From assembly GCF_000023285.1 (NCBI RefSeq), contig NC_013162.1, positions 2,074,501 to 2,138,500 of the forward strand: a stretch of DNA of 64,000 nucleotides, read 5' to 3'. This DNA comes from Capnocytophaga ochracea DSM 7271. Its GTDB lineage: Bacteria > Bacteroidota > Bacteroidia > Flavobacteriales > Flavobacteriaceae. The notes under the pieces are model-generated. The model did not search any database and had not been told where the DNA came from. It saw only the letters and a program-made list of their open reading frames with translations. Position 1 is the first letter of the stretch; each line of letters starts with the position of its first letter. The position numbers and the translations under genes were made by a program. This document shows, piece after piece, positions 31,708-40,605 of the stretch.

Positions 31708-33873
31708 CTACTGTACTGTTTCTATTTCATTTATAATGTTCTTGGCTCCGGCATAAATATCGATTACCCAGAGGACGTAGCGGATATCTACGTTGATAGT
31801 GCGTTGTAGTTGTTTGTCGAAGATTACATCGCCTGCCATTGCTTCGATATTGCCGTCGAAAGCAAGCCCTATGAGTTCTCCTTTACCATTCATTACAGGC
31901 GAACCTGAGTTACCACCTGTGATATCGTTATTAGTAAGGAAGTTTACGTGCATAGAACCGTCTTTGTCTATATACCTTCCAAACTCTTTCTTCTTATAAA
32001 GGTCGAGCATACGCTGTGGCATATCAAATTCGGCATCGCCTTTTTTGTACTTTGCCATTAGGGTATTGAAGGTAGTATAGTAGTTCTTCTTCACATCGGG
32101 GTTGCGTTTATCGGCAGCCAATGGAATGACCGTACCATAGGTAAGGCGCAGGGTAGAATTGGCATCGGGATACAAGATAGTACTGATTTTAGAATCGCGC
32201 ATACCTTTTATGAACTTGCGGAAGGCTTTGGCATAGCTGTCTTCTAAGCTAAGTTGTTCTTCTGAAGGGTTGCGATAGTTAACAAAAAGTGCTATAGAAA
32301 GTGCTAAAATAGGGTCGCTTGCTAAAGCCATATTTATCTGCTTTTCATTTTGAAAGACTTTGTTTTTAGGAAAAACACCTTCTTTAGCAGTTTCTTTGCT
32401 ACGGTAGATACTCTTAGCCAAAAGCTCTTCTACGTATTTGTTAAAATCACCCTTGTACTGTGTTTTAATAGTTTTGAGTTCAGAGGGGACATCAGTACCT
32501 TTGTTAGTGTATAATTTCAGCATATCGGCAAGGATAGCCTTTTCTACGTCTAAGTTTACTTTATCGTACTCAGTGAGTAGGTCGTCCACTCTTTTCTCCA
32601 ATTCGTCGGTAGGCATACCACCTTTTTTAGCATTACTTACCAAGCTAATGTAACGTGTAGGAATCTTTACGAAGAAAGAAGCACGCCATAGCATACCCAA
32701 ATAATTCTCATCGGCTGATTTAGCATTGGTTTTTTCAAAGAAATTAGATAAAGTGTTCAGTACGTCGCCATATTCAGCCTTATTTTCAGCTTTATTAGCC
32801 CATTTGGCGAAAATAGCTTCGGTTTTACGCTTAGTAGCTGCTGTTTTATGAGCCGTAAGTGCATCAATCATACCTTGGCGGTTTTTCCAATAATTGGCAA
32901 TGCTTGAATATTGTGAAGCGTATTGCAAGCGTACAGCATCGTCTTTATCCATAAAGCGCTTCATTGCGTCCATAGCTGTTTTAGAGGCTTCTACCCACGC
33001 AGGATAGGCATATTTTACGTTTTGGTCTACCCAATAAGAGCTTTCCCAACGGTTGGTACGTCCTGGGTATCCCATAATCATTGCAAAATCTTTATCTTGC
33101 ACGCCTTTAAGGCTCACTTTAAGATAACGTTTTGCTTTAAGAGGTACGTTATTAGGTGAATAGTCGGCGGCATTACCGTCTTTATCAGTGTAAACGCGGA
33201 AAAGTGAGAAGTCGCCTGTTTGGCGAGGCCATTCCCAATTATCGGTATCGCCACCGAATTTTCCAATGCTTTCAGGAGGCGTACCTACAAGTCGTACATC
33301 TTTAAAATCTTGGTATACGAAGTAATAATATTCATTACCTTGGAAGAATGGACGTACTGAAACTACGTATTTACCCCCTTCGCTGTTCTCTTTTTGTATT
33401 TTAGCCATTTCTTGGTTAAGAGCAGCTTCGCGTTCTTTTTCGTTCATTGAAGGTTTTACCACTGATAGCATACGGTCGGTTACATTGTCCATACGCACAA
33501 AGAAACGCACGAATGATTGCTTAGGAGAAAGTTCTTCGGCGTGAGAGCGTGCCCAGAATCCGTTTTTTAGATGGTTGTTTTCAGGTGTGGAGAGCTGAGC
33601 GATATTGCCATAGCCACAATGGTGGTTGGTGAGCACTAAGCCATCTTTGGAGATGATACTCGCAGTACAACCTCCATTAAATTGTACGATAGCATCTTTG
33701 AGACTGTTATTATTGATGCTATAAATTTCTTGAGCAGTGAGTTGTAAGCCTAACTTCTGCATATCTCTTTGGTTGAGACGTTCGATGAACATCAAAAACC
33801 ACATTCCTTCGTCGGCTTTTGCTATGGGAGTGAGCAATAAAAAAGCCAACAGTATAAGACTGATTTTCTTCAT
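31708..33873 (-). CDS. S46 family dipeptidyl-peptidase (DPP7-like)
   Basis: A 721-residue exported serine peptidase with a signal peptide (1-20, ending AKA) and mature start DEGMW, which is the typical S46 start. Catalytic elements: TNHHCGYGN (His84/85), GDTDNWEWPRQTGDF with the catalytic Asp, and GGNSGSPVMNGKGELIG with the Ser near residue 652. The residue after FD in LAFDGN is Gly. In Porphyromonas gingivalis Gly at this site marks DPP7 (hydrophobic P1) and Arg marks DPP11 (Asp/Glu P1), so a DPP7-type specificity is inferred. There is no type IX sorting domain at the C-terminus. It supplies dipeptides as nutrients. Confidence 0.93.
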   Translation of the reverse strand: MKKISLILLAFLLLTPIAKADEGMWFLMFIERLNQRDMQKLGLQLTAQEIYSINNNSLKDAIVQFNGGCTASIISKDGLVLTNHHCGYGNIAQLSTPENNHLKNGFWARSHAEELSPKQSFVRFFVRMDNVTDRMLSVVKPSMNEKEREAALNQEMAKIQKENSEGGKYVVSVRPFFQGNEYYYFVYQDFKDVRLVGTPPESIGKFGGDTDNWEWPRQTGDFSLFRVYTDKDGNAADYSPNNVPLKAKRYLKVSLKGVQDKDFAMIMGYPGRTNRWESSYWVDQNVKYAYPAWVEASKTAMDAMKRFMDKDDAVRLQYASQYSSIANYWKNRQGMIDALTAHKTAATKRKTEAIFAKWANKAENKAEYGDVLNTLSNFFEKTNAKSADENYLGMLWRASFFVKIPTRYISLVSNAKKGGMPTDELEKRVDDLLTEYDKVNLDVEKAILADMLKLYTNKGTDVPSELKTIKTQYKGDFNKYVEELLAKSIYRSKETAKEGVFPKNKVFQNEKQINMALASDPILALSIALFVNYRNPSEEQLSLEDSYAKAFRKFIKGMRDSKISTILYPDANSTLRLTYGTVIPLAADKRNPDVKKNYYTTFNTLMAKYKKGDAEFDMPQRMLDLYKKKEFGRYIDKDGSMHVNFLTNNDITGGNSGSPVMNGKGELIGLAFDGNIEAMAGDVIFDKQLQRTINVDIRYVLWVIDIYAGAKNIINEIETVQ

Positions 33874-33902
33874 AAAAAATGATATAATGATTTATTAGGG
33901 TG

Positions 33903-33933
33903 CAAAGATAGGGAATAATTGGCAAATTAGCAA
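33903..33933 (-). promoter_or_regulatory. Promoter of the S46 peptidase gene, with octamer-type -33 region
   Basis: On the minus strand: TTG (33933-33931), 20 nt, TATCTTTG (33910-33903), about 30 nt upstream of the ATG. The upstream part is TTTGCTAATTTGCC. Confidence 0.75.
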
Positions 33934-33935
33934 AT

Positions 33936-33991
33936 GTGCGAGTCGCATAGGCAGGTGCGAACCGCACGGGCAGTCGTAGCACGACAGGCAG
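33936..33991. repeat. Three tandem hairpin units with paired stem changes
   Basis: Units: GTGCG-AGT-CGCAT-AGGCAG (33936), GTGCG-AAC-CGCAC-GGGCAG (33955), GTCGT-AGC-ACGAC-AGGCAG (33973, sharing its first G with the unit before). The third has three changed bases on each side of the stem that keep all five pairs. The family also occurs at 5394, 5503 and 34105. This is the start of a 436-bp gene-free gap. Confidence 0.85.
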
Positions 33992-34001
33992 ATAATAAAG
34001 A

Positions 34002-34199
34002 GATGAACAAAAGACGAACAATGAACGAACAATGAACGAACAAAAGACGAACAAAAGACGAACAAAAGACGAACAAAAGACGAACAAAAGACAAACAAAA
34101 GACGGTGCGAGCCGCACGGGCAGATAAACAAAAGACGAAGAAAAGACGAAGAAAGGACGAAGAAAGGACGAAGAAAGGACGAAGAAAAGACAAACCAAG
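34002..34199. repeat. Two 11-bp arrays flanking an in-phase hairpin
   Basis: Nine 11-mers of GACGAACAAAA / AACGAACAATG type (34002-34100), a 22-bp hairpin segment (34101-34122) and seven 11-mers of GACGAAGAAAA type (34123-34199). The hairpin takes exactly two 11-bp slots. Bases 34100-34150 are identical to 5498-5548. Long minus-strand ORFs here are repeat artefacts. Confidence 0.92.
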
Positions 34200-34261
34200 A
34201 ACGACGATAAGGTGGAACTAAAGAGGGGATAAGATGAAGGTAAGGCAGATGTAGCACGAAT

Positions 34262-34290
34262 TTGCAATATGATTTTTTTTTGTACTTTTG
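34262..34290 (+). promoter_or_regulatory. Promoter of the 119-aa unknown gene and mtaB
   Basis: TTG (34262-34264), 18 nt, TACTTTTG (34283-34290), 19 nt before the ATG at 34310. Confidence 0.7.
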
Positions 34291-34309
34291 CACCCTAAAT
34301 GAATTTATT

Positions 34310-34669
34310 ATGACCGAACACGAGCTACTAAAAGCCCGTTGGGAAGAGGTGGTACAACGCCTTTCCGATACTTTTACCGAAGGAGAAACATTGGGGGTAG
34401 ATGGGATTATCTATCTCATCGGGGTACAAGAATTGGGACAATTGGGACGCACTTACGTCAAAGATGAGAAAGTAGACTTGATGCACATTGGCATTTGTAA
34501 GCTCTTAGAACCCTTTGGCTATTACCAATACGAATTTACAGACCCTGACGGCTGGCCTCATTACCGTTTGGTGCAAAACCTCCCTGACCTAAAGCCTGGT
34601 GAACAAACCATACTGATGAAAAAAGCCATTGTACAGTATTTTTTAGAGAGAGAATTTTTTAACGATTAA
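34310..34669 (+). CDS. Small conserved-looking protein of unknown function
   Basis: A 119-residue soluble protein beginning MTEHELLKARWEEVVQRL. It is predicted to be mostly helical, with the middle containing GVDGIIYLIGVQELGQL and a DPDGWPHYRLVQNLP stretch. I do not recognise a named family. Codon use is like its neighbours and it has a good promoter, so it is a real gene. It lies 30 nt upstream of mtaB and is probably cotranscribed. The longer frame starting at 34262 lies in the promoter and is not used. Confidence 0.8.
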   Translation: MTEHELLKARWEEVVQRLSDTFTEGETLGVDGIIYLIGVQELGQLGRTYVKDEKVDLMHIGICKLLEPFGYYQYEFTDPDGWPHYRLVQNLPDLKPGEQTILMKKAIVQYFLEREFFND

Positions 34670-34699
34670 CAATTGACAATTGATAATTGACAATTAATA

Positions 34700-36007
34700 A
34701 TGAAGAAAGTAGCATTTTATACTTTGGGTTGCAAACTGAACTTCTCGGAAACTTCAACTATTGCGCGGAGCTTTGAAGAAGAAGGCTACCAGCGCGTAGA
34801 TTTTGACGATCCTGCTGATATATATGTCATCAATACTTGTTCGGTAACTGAAAATGCTGACAAGCAATTCAAACAAATCGTACGTAAAGCACTGAAAACA
34901 AACCCTAAAGCATTCTTGGCGGCAGTGGGTTGTTATGCCCAACTGAAACCCGAAGAACTCGCTTCGGTAGATGGGGTAGATTTGGTATTGGGAGCAAAAG
35001 AAAAGTTCAACATTACCCAATATATCGACGACCTTACCAAAAACAATGAGGGTGTGGTACACTCCTGCGAGATTTCGGAAACTGATTTCTATGTGGGGAG
35101 CTACTCTATTGGAGACCGTACGAGGGCTTTCCTAAAAGTGCAGGACGGTTGCGACTATAAATGCACTTACTGTACCATACCGATGGCACGAGGTATTTCG
35201 CGCAGTGATACTATTGAAAATATCATTGCTAATGCTAAGAAAATTTCGGATAAAGGTATCAAAGAAATTGTGCTTACGGGCGTGAACATAGGTGATTACG
35301 GCAAGGGAGAATTTGGCAACAAAAAGCACGAGCATACCTTTTTGGAACTTGTGCAAGCCCTTGATAAGGTTGAAGGCATAGAGCGTCTGCGCATCTCATC
35401 GATTGAGCCGAATCTCATTAAGGACGAAACAATCGACTTTATAGCGCAATCTAAGAGCTTTGTGCCTCACTTTCACATTCCGTTACAAAGTGGAAGTAAT
35501 GAAATTCTCAAAAAGATGAAACGCCGCTACCTGCGTGAGCTTTATGTGAGTAGAGTAGCCAAAATACGCGAAGTGATGCCCGATGCTTGCATAGGGGTAG
35601 ATGTAATTGTAGGCTTTCCGGGGGAGACCGATGAGCACTTCTTGGAAACGTATTACTTCCTGAATGATTTGGACATCTCGTATCTGCACGTATTTACTTA
35701 TTCCGAGCGCGACAATACTGAGGCGGTGCTAATGGACGGGGTAGTGCCCGATGCCGTACGCGCTAAACGCAGTAAGATGTTACGTGGACTCTCGGCAAAG
35801 AAACGCAATGCCTTTTATACGAGTCAGCTGGGAAAAGAGAAGACTGTGCTTTTTGAGAGCGACAACAAACAGGGTTACATTCACGGATTTACTGAGAATT
35901 ATGTAAAGGTAAAAGCCCCGTGGGATCCTTCCTTAGTGAATACATTGCACAAAGTAAAGCTCACTAAGATAGATGCAGACGGTATGGTAAGATTTGAATT
36001 TGTTTAA
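34700..36007 (+). CDS. mtaB: tRNA N6-threonylcarbamoyladenosine methylthiotransferase
   Basis: A 435-residue radical-SAM enzyme that converts t6A37 to ms2t6A37 in tRNAs reading ANN codons. It has the N-terminal UPF0004 domain with its three Fe-S cysteines (TLGCKLN, NTCSVT, VGCYAQ), the radical-SAM CDYKCTYCTIPMARG motif (CxxxCxxC), and a C-terminal TRAM domain (about 370-435). The TLGCKLN start with Lys instead of the Gln of MiaB/RimO is the MtaB pattern. Confidence 0.93.
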   Translation: MKKVAFYTLGCKLNFSETSTIARSFEEEGYQRVDFDDPADIYVINTCSVTENADKQFKQIVRKALKTNPKAFLAAVGCYAQLKPEELASVDGVDLVLGAKEKFNITQYIDDLTKNNEGVVHSCEISETDFYVGSYSIGDRTRAFLKVQDGCDYKCTYCTIPMARGISRSDTIENIIANAKKISDKGIKEIVLTGVNIGDYGKGEFGNKKHEHTFLELVQALDKVEGIERLRISSIEPNLIKDETIDFIAQSKSFVPHFHIPLQSGSNEILKKMKRRYLRELYVSRVAKIREVMPDACIGVDVIVGFPGETDEHFLETYYFLNDLDISYLHVFTYSERDNTEAVLMDGVVPDAVRAKRSKMLRGLSAKKRNAFYTSQLGKEKTVLFESDNKQGYIHGFTENYVKVKAPWDPSLVNTLHKVKLTKIDADGMVRFEFV

Positions 36008-36027
36008 GGTAAAAGGTGAGATATAAA

Positions 36028-36681
36028 ATGAAATTTCTTTTAACAATACCCCTTTCACTACTGGTTTTAGCTTGCGATAACTCTGTTATTAGCTTAAAAA
36101 AGAACTGTAATGCCGAGACCGCTAAACAAACGGTTGCTGAATTAGCAGAAGTAAAAGCAAAAATACAACAGATAGAAAGTCTTGCGGGTAGTAATCGTAC
36201 CTATTGGGTGCAAGATAGCTTGCAACAAGATAGTAAAACGTATTACCGCTATCAGTTAATGAGCCAATTGCCTTATGCCGATATACATTTGTACACCTTT
36301 TGTGTAGCTAAAGATGATTGCAAACAGGTATTCTTACAGCAAAAGGGCGGTAGCTTATTACCTTATGCCGAAATGGAAAAGCAAACTAAACAGTTGCTAG
36401 ACCAGCAAAAGCAGTTCCCCGCTTTCTTCAAGCAATTCACTACTGATATGGCGTTTAGGCAACAGCATTTGGCAGAACCTTTAATGCGTTTGTTGGTACA
36501 GAAAGACGGCAGTGTACTTCTTACCGAAGAAGAGTTACTCACCGATGATATCAATGCCTTGCAAACCTATACTTTTAGTTATTATCCCGATGGGGTATGT
36601 TGTAAAAATACGGAAAAAGCTATTGCGTTTGTGTTTGTACCAGTAGGGGACACTTGGCGACTTTTGGAGATTTGGCATTAA
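36028..36681 (+). CDS. Lipoprotein of unknown function
   Basis: A 217-residue lipoprotein; signal peptide MKFLLTIPLSLLVLAC with lipobox VLAC. The mature part contains a coiled-coil-prone helix (TAKQTVAELAEVKAKIQQIE) and several Tyr-rich strands, and ends with FVFVPVGDTWRLLEIWH. No family recognised. I use the ATG at 36028; the upstream GTG at 36016 would add four charged residues before the signal peptide. It lies 20 nt after mtaB. A short palindrome (TGTGAC-GA-GTCACA) follows the stop. Confidence 0.78.
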   Translation: MKFLLTIPLSLLVLACDNSVISLKKNCNAETAKQTVAELAEVKAKIQQIESLAGSNRTYWVQDSLQQDSKTYYRYQLMSQLPYADIHLYTFCVAKDDCKQVFLQQKGGSLLPYAEMEKQTKQLLDQQKQFPAFFKQFTTDMAFRQQHLAEPLMRLLVQKDGSVLLTEEELLTDDINALQTYTFSYYPDGVCCKNTEKAIAFVFVPVGDTWRLLEIWH

Positions 36682-36728
36682 TGCTAAGAGAAGTGTGACG
36701 AGTCACAGAAATTAAAATAAAACTTAGA

Positions 36729-37358
36729 ATGGAAGATTTTATTAATGTACTATCACAGATAGACCAGATTTATCTCTGGGACTTAATAGGAACGGCTGTA
36801 TTTGGTATTTCGGGCGTGTTAGTGGGGTTAGAACGCCGTATGGACATATTTGGAATGCTTATTTTAGCCTTTGTAACAGGGGTAGGAGGGGGAACGCTCC
36901 GCGATATTATGATAGGCAGTGTACCGGTATTCTGGATGAACAATCTTACGTATATATTGATGATAGTCATTAGTGTAGTGATTACCGTTGTTTTCAAAAA
37001 GCAATTCTCTGAGCATTGGAGCAAATCGCTGATGGTGTTTGATACTATAGGGCTGGGAGTGTTTACTATCATCGGGATAGAAAAAGCATTGCGTTTTGGC
37101 TTGTCGCCTACTATTGCTATCATCTTAGGTACGATGACAGGTAGCTTCGGAGGAGTTATTCGGGATATATTAGCCAACAAACTACCTGCTGTCTTCCACA
37201 AAGAGATTTACGCAACGGCTTGCATAGCAGGAGGTACTGTTTATTTCCTTATTGATAACTTTGTAAATCACAACTTAGTAGTATTTATTACCATAATAGT
37301 AGTTATAGCTGTGCGATTGCTATCGGTAAAATACCATTGGGAGTTGCCGAAGTTTTAA
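36729..37358 (+). CDS. Trimeric intracellular cation channel (TRIC/UPF0126) family protein
   Basis: A 209-residue inner-membrane protein with about seven transmembrane helices in two inverted-looking repeats. Each repeat has its glycine/arginine signature: GVGGGTLRDIMIG and GSFGGVIRDILANK. Bacterial TRIC proteins form trimeric K+-permeable channels; the old name is UPF0126 (YicG/YadS). The physiological role in bacteria is uncertain. No functional partner is evident among the neighbours. Confidence 0.92.
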   Translation: MEDFINVLSQIDQIYLWDLIGTAVFGISGVLVGLERRMDIFGMLILAFVTGVGGGTLRDIMIGSVPVFWMNNLTYILMIVISVVITVVFKKQFSEHWSKSLMVFDTIGLGVFTIIGIEKALRFGLSPTIAIILGTMTGSFGGVIRDILANKLPAVFHKEIYATACIAGGTVYFLIDNFVNHNLVVFITIIVVIAVRLLSVKYHWELPKF

Positions 37359-37372
37359 TAATTGAGTTTCTA

Positions 37373-37402
37373 TTGTTATTTGCTCATTATTTATTACTTT
37401 TG
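37373..37402 (+). promoter_or_regulatory. Promoter of the ABC exporter gene
   Basis: TTG (37373-37375), 19 nt, TACTTTTG (37395-37402), 24 nt before the ATG at 37427. Confidence 0.7.
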
Positions 37403-37426
37403 CACTCTGATTGAGAATTTAAGCCA

Positions 37427-39172
37427 ATGGCACATCTGAGACATATACGTAAATATTTTTATAAATATAAATACCACTTACTACTTGGGATACTCATTAC
37501 CATAGTGTCGCGAGTGTTTTCACTCTTTATGCCGCGATATGTAAAAAACTCTATCGCAGCCATTGAGGACTTTGCTAAATCGGCTAACAAAGATGCCTCA
37601 CAAATGACTTCCTTACTTATAGAATACGCACTTATTATCATCGGTACAACTATCATATCGGCGGTGCTGATGTTCTTTATGCGTCAGCTTATCATCAATG
37701 TATCTCGTTACATCGAATACGATATGAAAAACGAGATATTTAAGAAATATGAACAGTTATCGCTTAGCTTCTACAAGCGCAACCGAGTAGGTGACCTGAT
37801 GAACCGTATCAGCGAGGATGTATCGAAAGTGCGTATGTACGCAGGTCCTGCTATTATGTATAGTGTGCAAACTATTACACTTTTTGCTTGCGTAATTCCG
37901 CTAATGTTTATCATCTCTCCCAAACTTACTATCTACACCCTTATCCCATTGCCTATTCTCTCTTTGCTTATCTACAAAATGAGCAAAAAGATTAATATCG
38001 AAACGATGAAGGTACAAGCCTACCTATCTGACCTTTCTACTTTCTCGCAAGAAACTTTCTCAGGTATCGGGGTGATAAAATCGTATAATAATGAGGCGGC
38101 TACCGATGCGCAATTAGCAGTACTCGCCGAAGATGGTCGTCAGAAAAACATCAAGCTCGCTAAGATACAGGCTTTCTTTATCCCTACAATGATACTGATG
38201 ATAGGATTGAGCCTTATCTTTGTAATCTTTATTGGGGGAAAGCTCTATTACACCGGTGAAATACAATCTATTGGAGTAATTGTAGAGTTCAGTATTTACG
38301 TGATGATGCTCACTTGGCCTGTGGCTACCGTAGGTTGGGTAAGTTCTATTGTACAACAAGCAGAAGCCTCACAAAAGCGCATCAACGAGTTTCTTTCCGA
38401 AGTACCTCAGATACGCAATCAGGTAGGAGAGCTTACGCCTATTAAAGGAGATATTACATTTGATAAAGTATTTTTCCGTTATGAAGATACGGGGATAGAA
38501 GCTCTCAAAGATGTATCTTTCCATATAGAAGCAGGACAAACAGTAGCCGTTATAGGCAAAACCGGTAGTGGTAAGACTACATTGTTAGACCTCATTGCAC
38601 GTATGTACGATGCAAATCAGGGTGAAGTACTGATAGGAGGCAAACCCGTAAGAGAATTGAATCTACACAGCTTGCGCAGAGCCATTTCGGTAGTGCCACA
38701 AGAGAACTTTTTGTTTTCGGACACTATTCGCAACAATCTGCGCTTTGGCAATAAAAATGCTACCGAAGAACAGATAATACAAGCCTGCCAAAAAGCAGTG
38801 GTACACAACAATATTACAGAGTTCACCCATCAATACGACTCGGTGCTTGGAGAGCGCGGGGTATCACTCAGTGGCGGGCAACGCCAACGAGTAGCTATCG
38901 CAAGAGCATTGCTTAAAGAAGCCGAAATTTATTTGTTAGACGATTGTTTATCAGCCGTAGATACTGATACCGAAGAGAAGATTTTAACTAATTTGCGCGA
39001 TACCTTAAAAGGCAAGACCGTAATTATAGTGAGTCATCGTGTGTCTATCACTAAATACGCCGATAAAATACTGATGCTCGACAAAGGAAAATTAGTAGAA
39101 CAAGGTACCAAAGATGAGCTATTGGCACGAAATGGTGCTTTTAAAGCTTTTTATGATTCACAAACGATATAA
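37427..39172 (+). CDS. ABC exporter, fused permease and ATPase
   Basis: A 581-residue half-transporter. Residues about 15-310 form the six-helix exporter domain; 330-581 form the ATPase with Walker A GKTGSGKTTLLDL, Q-loop VPQENFLF, signature LSGGQRQRVAIARALL, Walker B YLLDDCLSAVDTDTE and switch His in VSHR. The Walker B has Asp in place of the usual catalytic Glu (DDCLS), which suggests this half has a weak ATPase site. The substrate (lipid or drug) is not evident. A small AGC-loop hairpin (GCCGT-AGC-ACGGT, 39173-39185) lies just after the stop. Confidence 0.9.
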   Translation: MAHLRHIRKYFYKYKYHLLLGILITIVSRVFSLFMPRYVKNSIAAIEDFAKSANKDASQMTSLLIEYALIIIGTTIISAVLMFFMRQLIINVSRYIEYDMKNEIFKKYEQLSLSFYKRNRVGDLMNRISEDVSKVRMYAGPAIMYSVQTITLFACVIPLMFIISPKLTIYTLIPLPILSLLIYKMSKKINIETMKVQAYLSDLSTFSQETFSGIGVIKSYNNEAATDAQLAVLAEDGRQKNIKLAKIQAFFIPTMILMIGLSLIFVIFIGGKLYYTGEIQSIGVIVEFSIYVMMLTWPVATVGWVSSIVQQAEASQKRINEFLSEVPQIRNQVGELTPIKGDITFDKVFFRYEDTGIEALKDVSFHIEAGQTVAVIGKTGSGKTTLLDLIARMYDANQGEVLIGGKPVRELNLHSLRRAISVVPQENFLFSDTIRNNLRFGNKNATEEQIIQACQKAVVHNNITEFTHQYDSVLGERGVSLSGGQRQRVAIARALLKEAEIYLLDDCLSAVDTDTEEKILTNLRDTLKGKTVIIVSHRVSITKYADKILMLDKGKLVEQGTKDELLARNGAFKAFYDSQTI

Positions 39173-39200
39173 GCCGTAGCACGGTAAGCATTTAATTTAT

Positions 39201-40280
39201 ATGAAGATTAAAACTGAAGATTATATTTCATTTGAAGAACTTTTAAAACAAGTACAGCACAAATATGCTGAACACTTACCTTTTGTGTGCTACAAGCCCC
39301 CTTATCACACTTCAGTAATATTGTTGCAACAAGAAGATGATACACTTCATTTTTTTAACGCTGATAAAGAAGAACAAGAGGGATTTGTTTTCGCTCCTTT
39401 CGATGCTAACGAACCTGCTGTTATCATCACTGCTAACAAAGTTACCGTAAGTCATTTGCCTACACAATCGATTGTAGAAAATACTAATATTGATATTTTA
39501 GAAGATACCGAAGCTGAAAAACAAAAGCACATAGGTTTAGTAACCAAAGCTATTGATGAGATACACAGAGGTCATTTTGAGAAAGTGGTTCTTTCGCGCA
39601 AGATAACTATCAAAGAAGTGGTAAATCCGTTTAAGAGCTTTGCCAATATGGTAACACGATATCCTTCGGCATTTTGCTATTTGTTTTATCACCCAAAAGT
39701 AGGAACTTGGATGGCTGCTACGCCCGAAACACTCTTCCGCGGTAATGGCGAAGATTTTTGCACAATGGCATTAGCAGGGACACAACCTTTTAAAGAAGGT
39801 GAGATACATTGGCATACTAAGGAAAAAGAAGAACAGCAAATAGTTACTGATACCATCGTGCAGCAGTTACAAGAGTATGTTAATGAACTTGAAGTTTCAG
39901 CAGTTAAAACTGTGCAAGCAGGAAATGTGATGCATTTATGTACTGAAATTAAAGGAAAGATAGCTCCTGATAAAGTATATGAGTTAATAAAACGTCTGCA
40001 CCCTACACCAGCCGTCTGTGGTTATCCTACTGAGGAAGCTCGCACTTTTATTATAGAAAACGAACTTTATAAAAGGCAATATTACACAGGCTATTGTGGC
40101 TGGGTGTCCAGCAATAACCAAGCATTCTATGTGAATTTGCGTTGTATGCAAATCACTGATAACGAAGCCTATTTGTATGTAGGTGGAGGTATTACCAAAG
40201 ACTCCATTCCTGAAAAAGAATATGAGGAAACACAGAACAAAACGCAAACAATGAAATCGGTAATTTCTGTTGAAAAATAG
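39201..40280 (+). CDS. Isochorismate synthase (chorismate-binding family)
   Basis: A 359-residue enzyme of the MenF/EntC family, converting chorismate to isochorismate for menaquinone synthesis. Visible features are FEKVVLSRK, FCYLFYHPKVGTWMAATPETLF, MALAGTQPF and the C-terminal signature LHPTPAVCGYPTEEAR ... YTGYCGWVSSNN with RCMQI. No siderophore genes lie around, so a menaquinone role is most likely, in line with menG at 9173. Other men genes are outside the window. Five 41-bp repeats follow it. Confidence 0.87.
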   Translation: MKIKTEDYISFEELLKQVQHKYAEHLPFVCYKPPYHTSVILLQQEDDTLHFFNADKEEQEGFVFAPFDANEPAVIITANKVTVSHLPTQSIVENTNIDILEDTEAEKQKHIGLVTKAIDEIHRGHFEKVVLSRKITIKEVVNPFKSFANMVTRYPSAFCYLFYHPKVGTWMAATPETLFRGNGEDFCTMALAGTQPFKEGEIHWHTKEKEEQQIVTDTIVQQLQEYVNELEVSAVKTVQAGNVMHLCTEIKGKIAPDKVYELIKRLHPTPAVCGYPTEEARTFIIENELYKRQYYTGYCGWVSSNNQAFYVNLRCMQITDNEAYLYVGGGITKDSIPEKEYEETQNKTQTMKSVISVEK

Positions 40281-40298
40281 GAAAAAAGTGTTTTGAGT

Positions 40299-40503
40299 AA
40301 AATTCTACAGAACACAACCTTCCCCAAGCTGTGGGAGACAAAATTTTATAGAACACGACCTTCCCCAAGCTGTGGGAGACAAAATTTTACAGAACACGAC
40401 CTTCCCCAAGCTGTGGGAGACAAAATTCTATAGAACACGACCTTCCCCAAGCTGTGGGAGACAAAATTTTACAGAACACGACCTTCCTCAAACTGCGGGA
40501 GAT
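40299..40503. repeat. Five tandem 41-bp repeats
   Basis: Five units of 41 bp (starts 40299, 40340, 40381, 40422, 40463) without indels. A truncated sixth follows to about 40517. Each has an AT-rich part (AAAATTTTACAGAACACGAC) and a GC-rich hairpin-like part (CTTCCCCAAGCTGTGGGAG). The last unit is the most diverged (TCCTCAAACTGCGGGA). They make up most of the 325-bp gap between the isochorismate synthase and the DUF4369 genes. 41 is not a multiple of 11, so this is a different repeat type. Confidence 0.95.
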
Positions 40504-40605
40504 AATTTTCTATAGAAAATGAATTGAAAACAAAGTGTGACACGTAATTATCAATTGATGAAGGGTAGAAACACAAATGTAATAATTATTAATAACTAAA
40601 TTATA

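Noticed and set aside
40299-40503. Possible CRISPR array
   Set aside because: The 41-bp units are contiguous with no unique spacers, and there are no cas genes.
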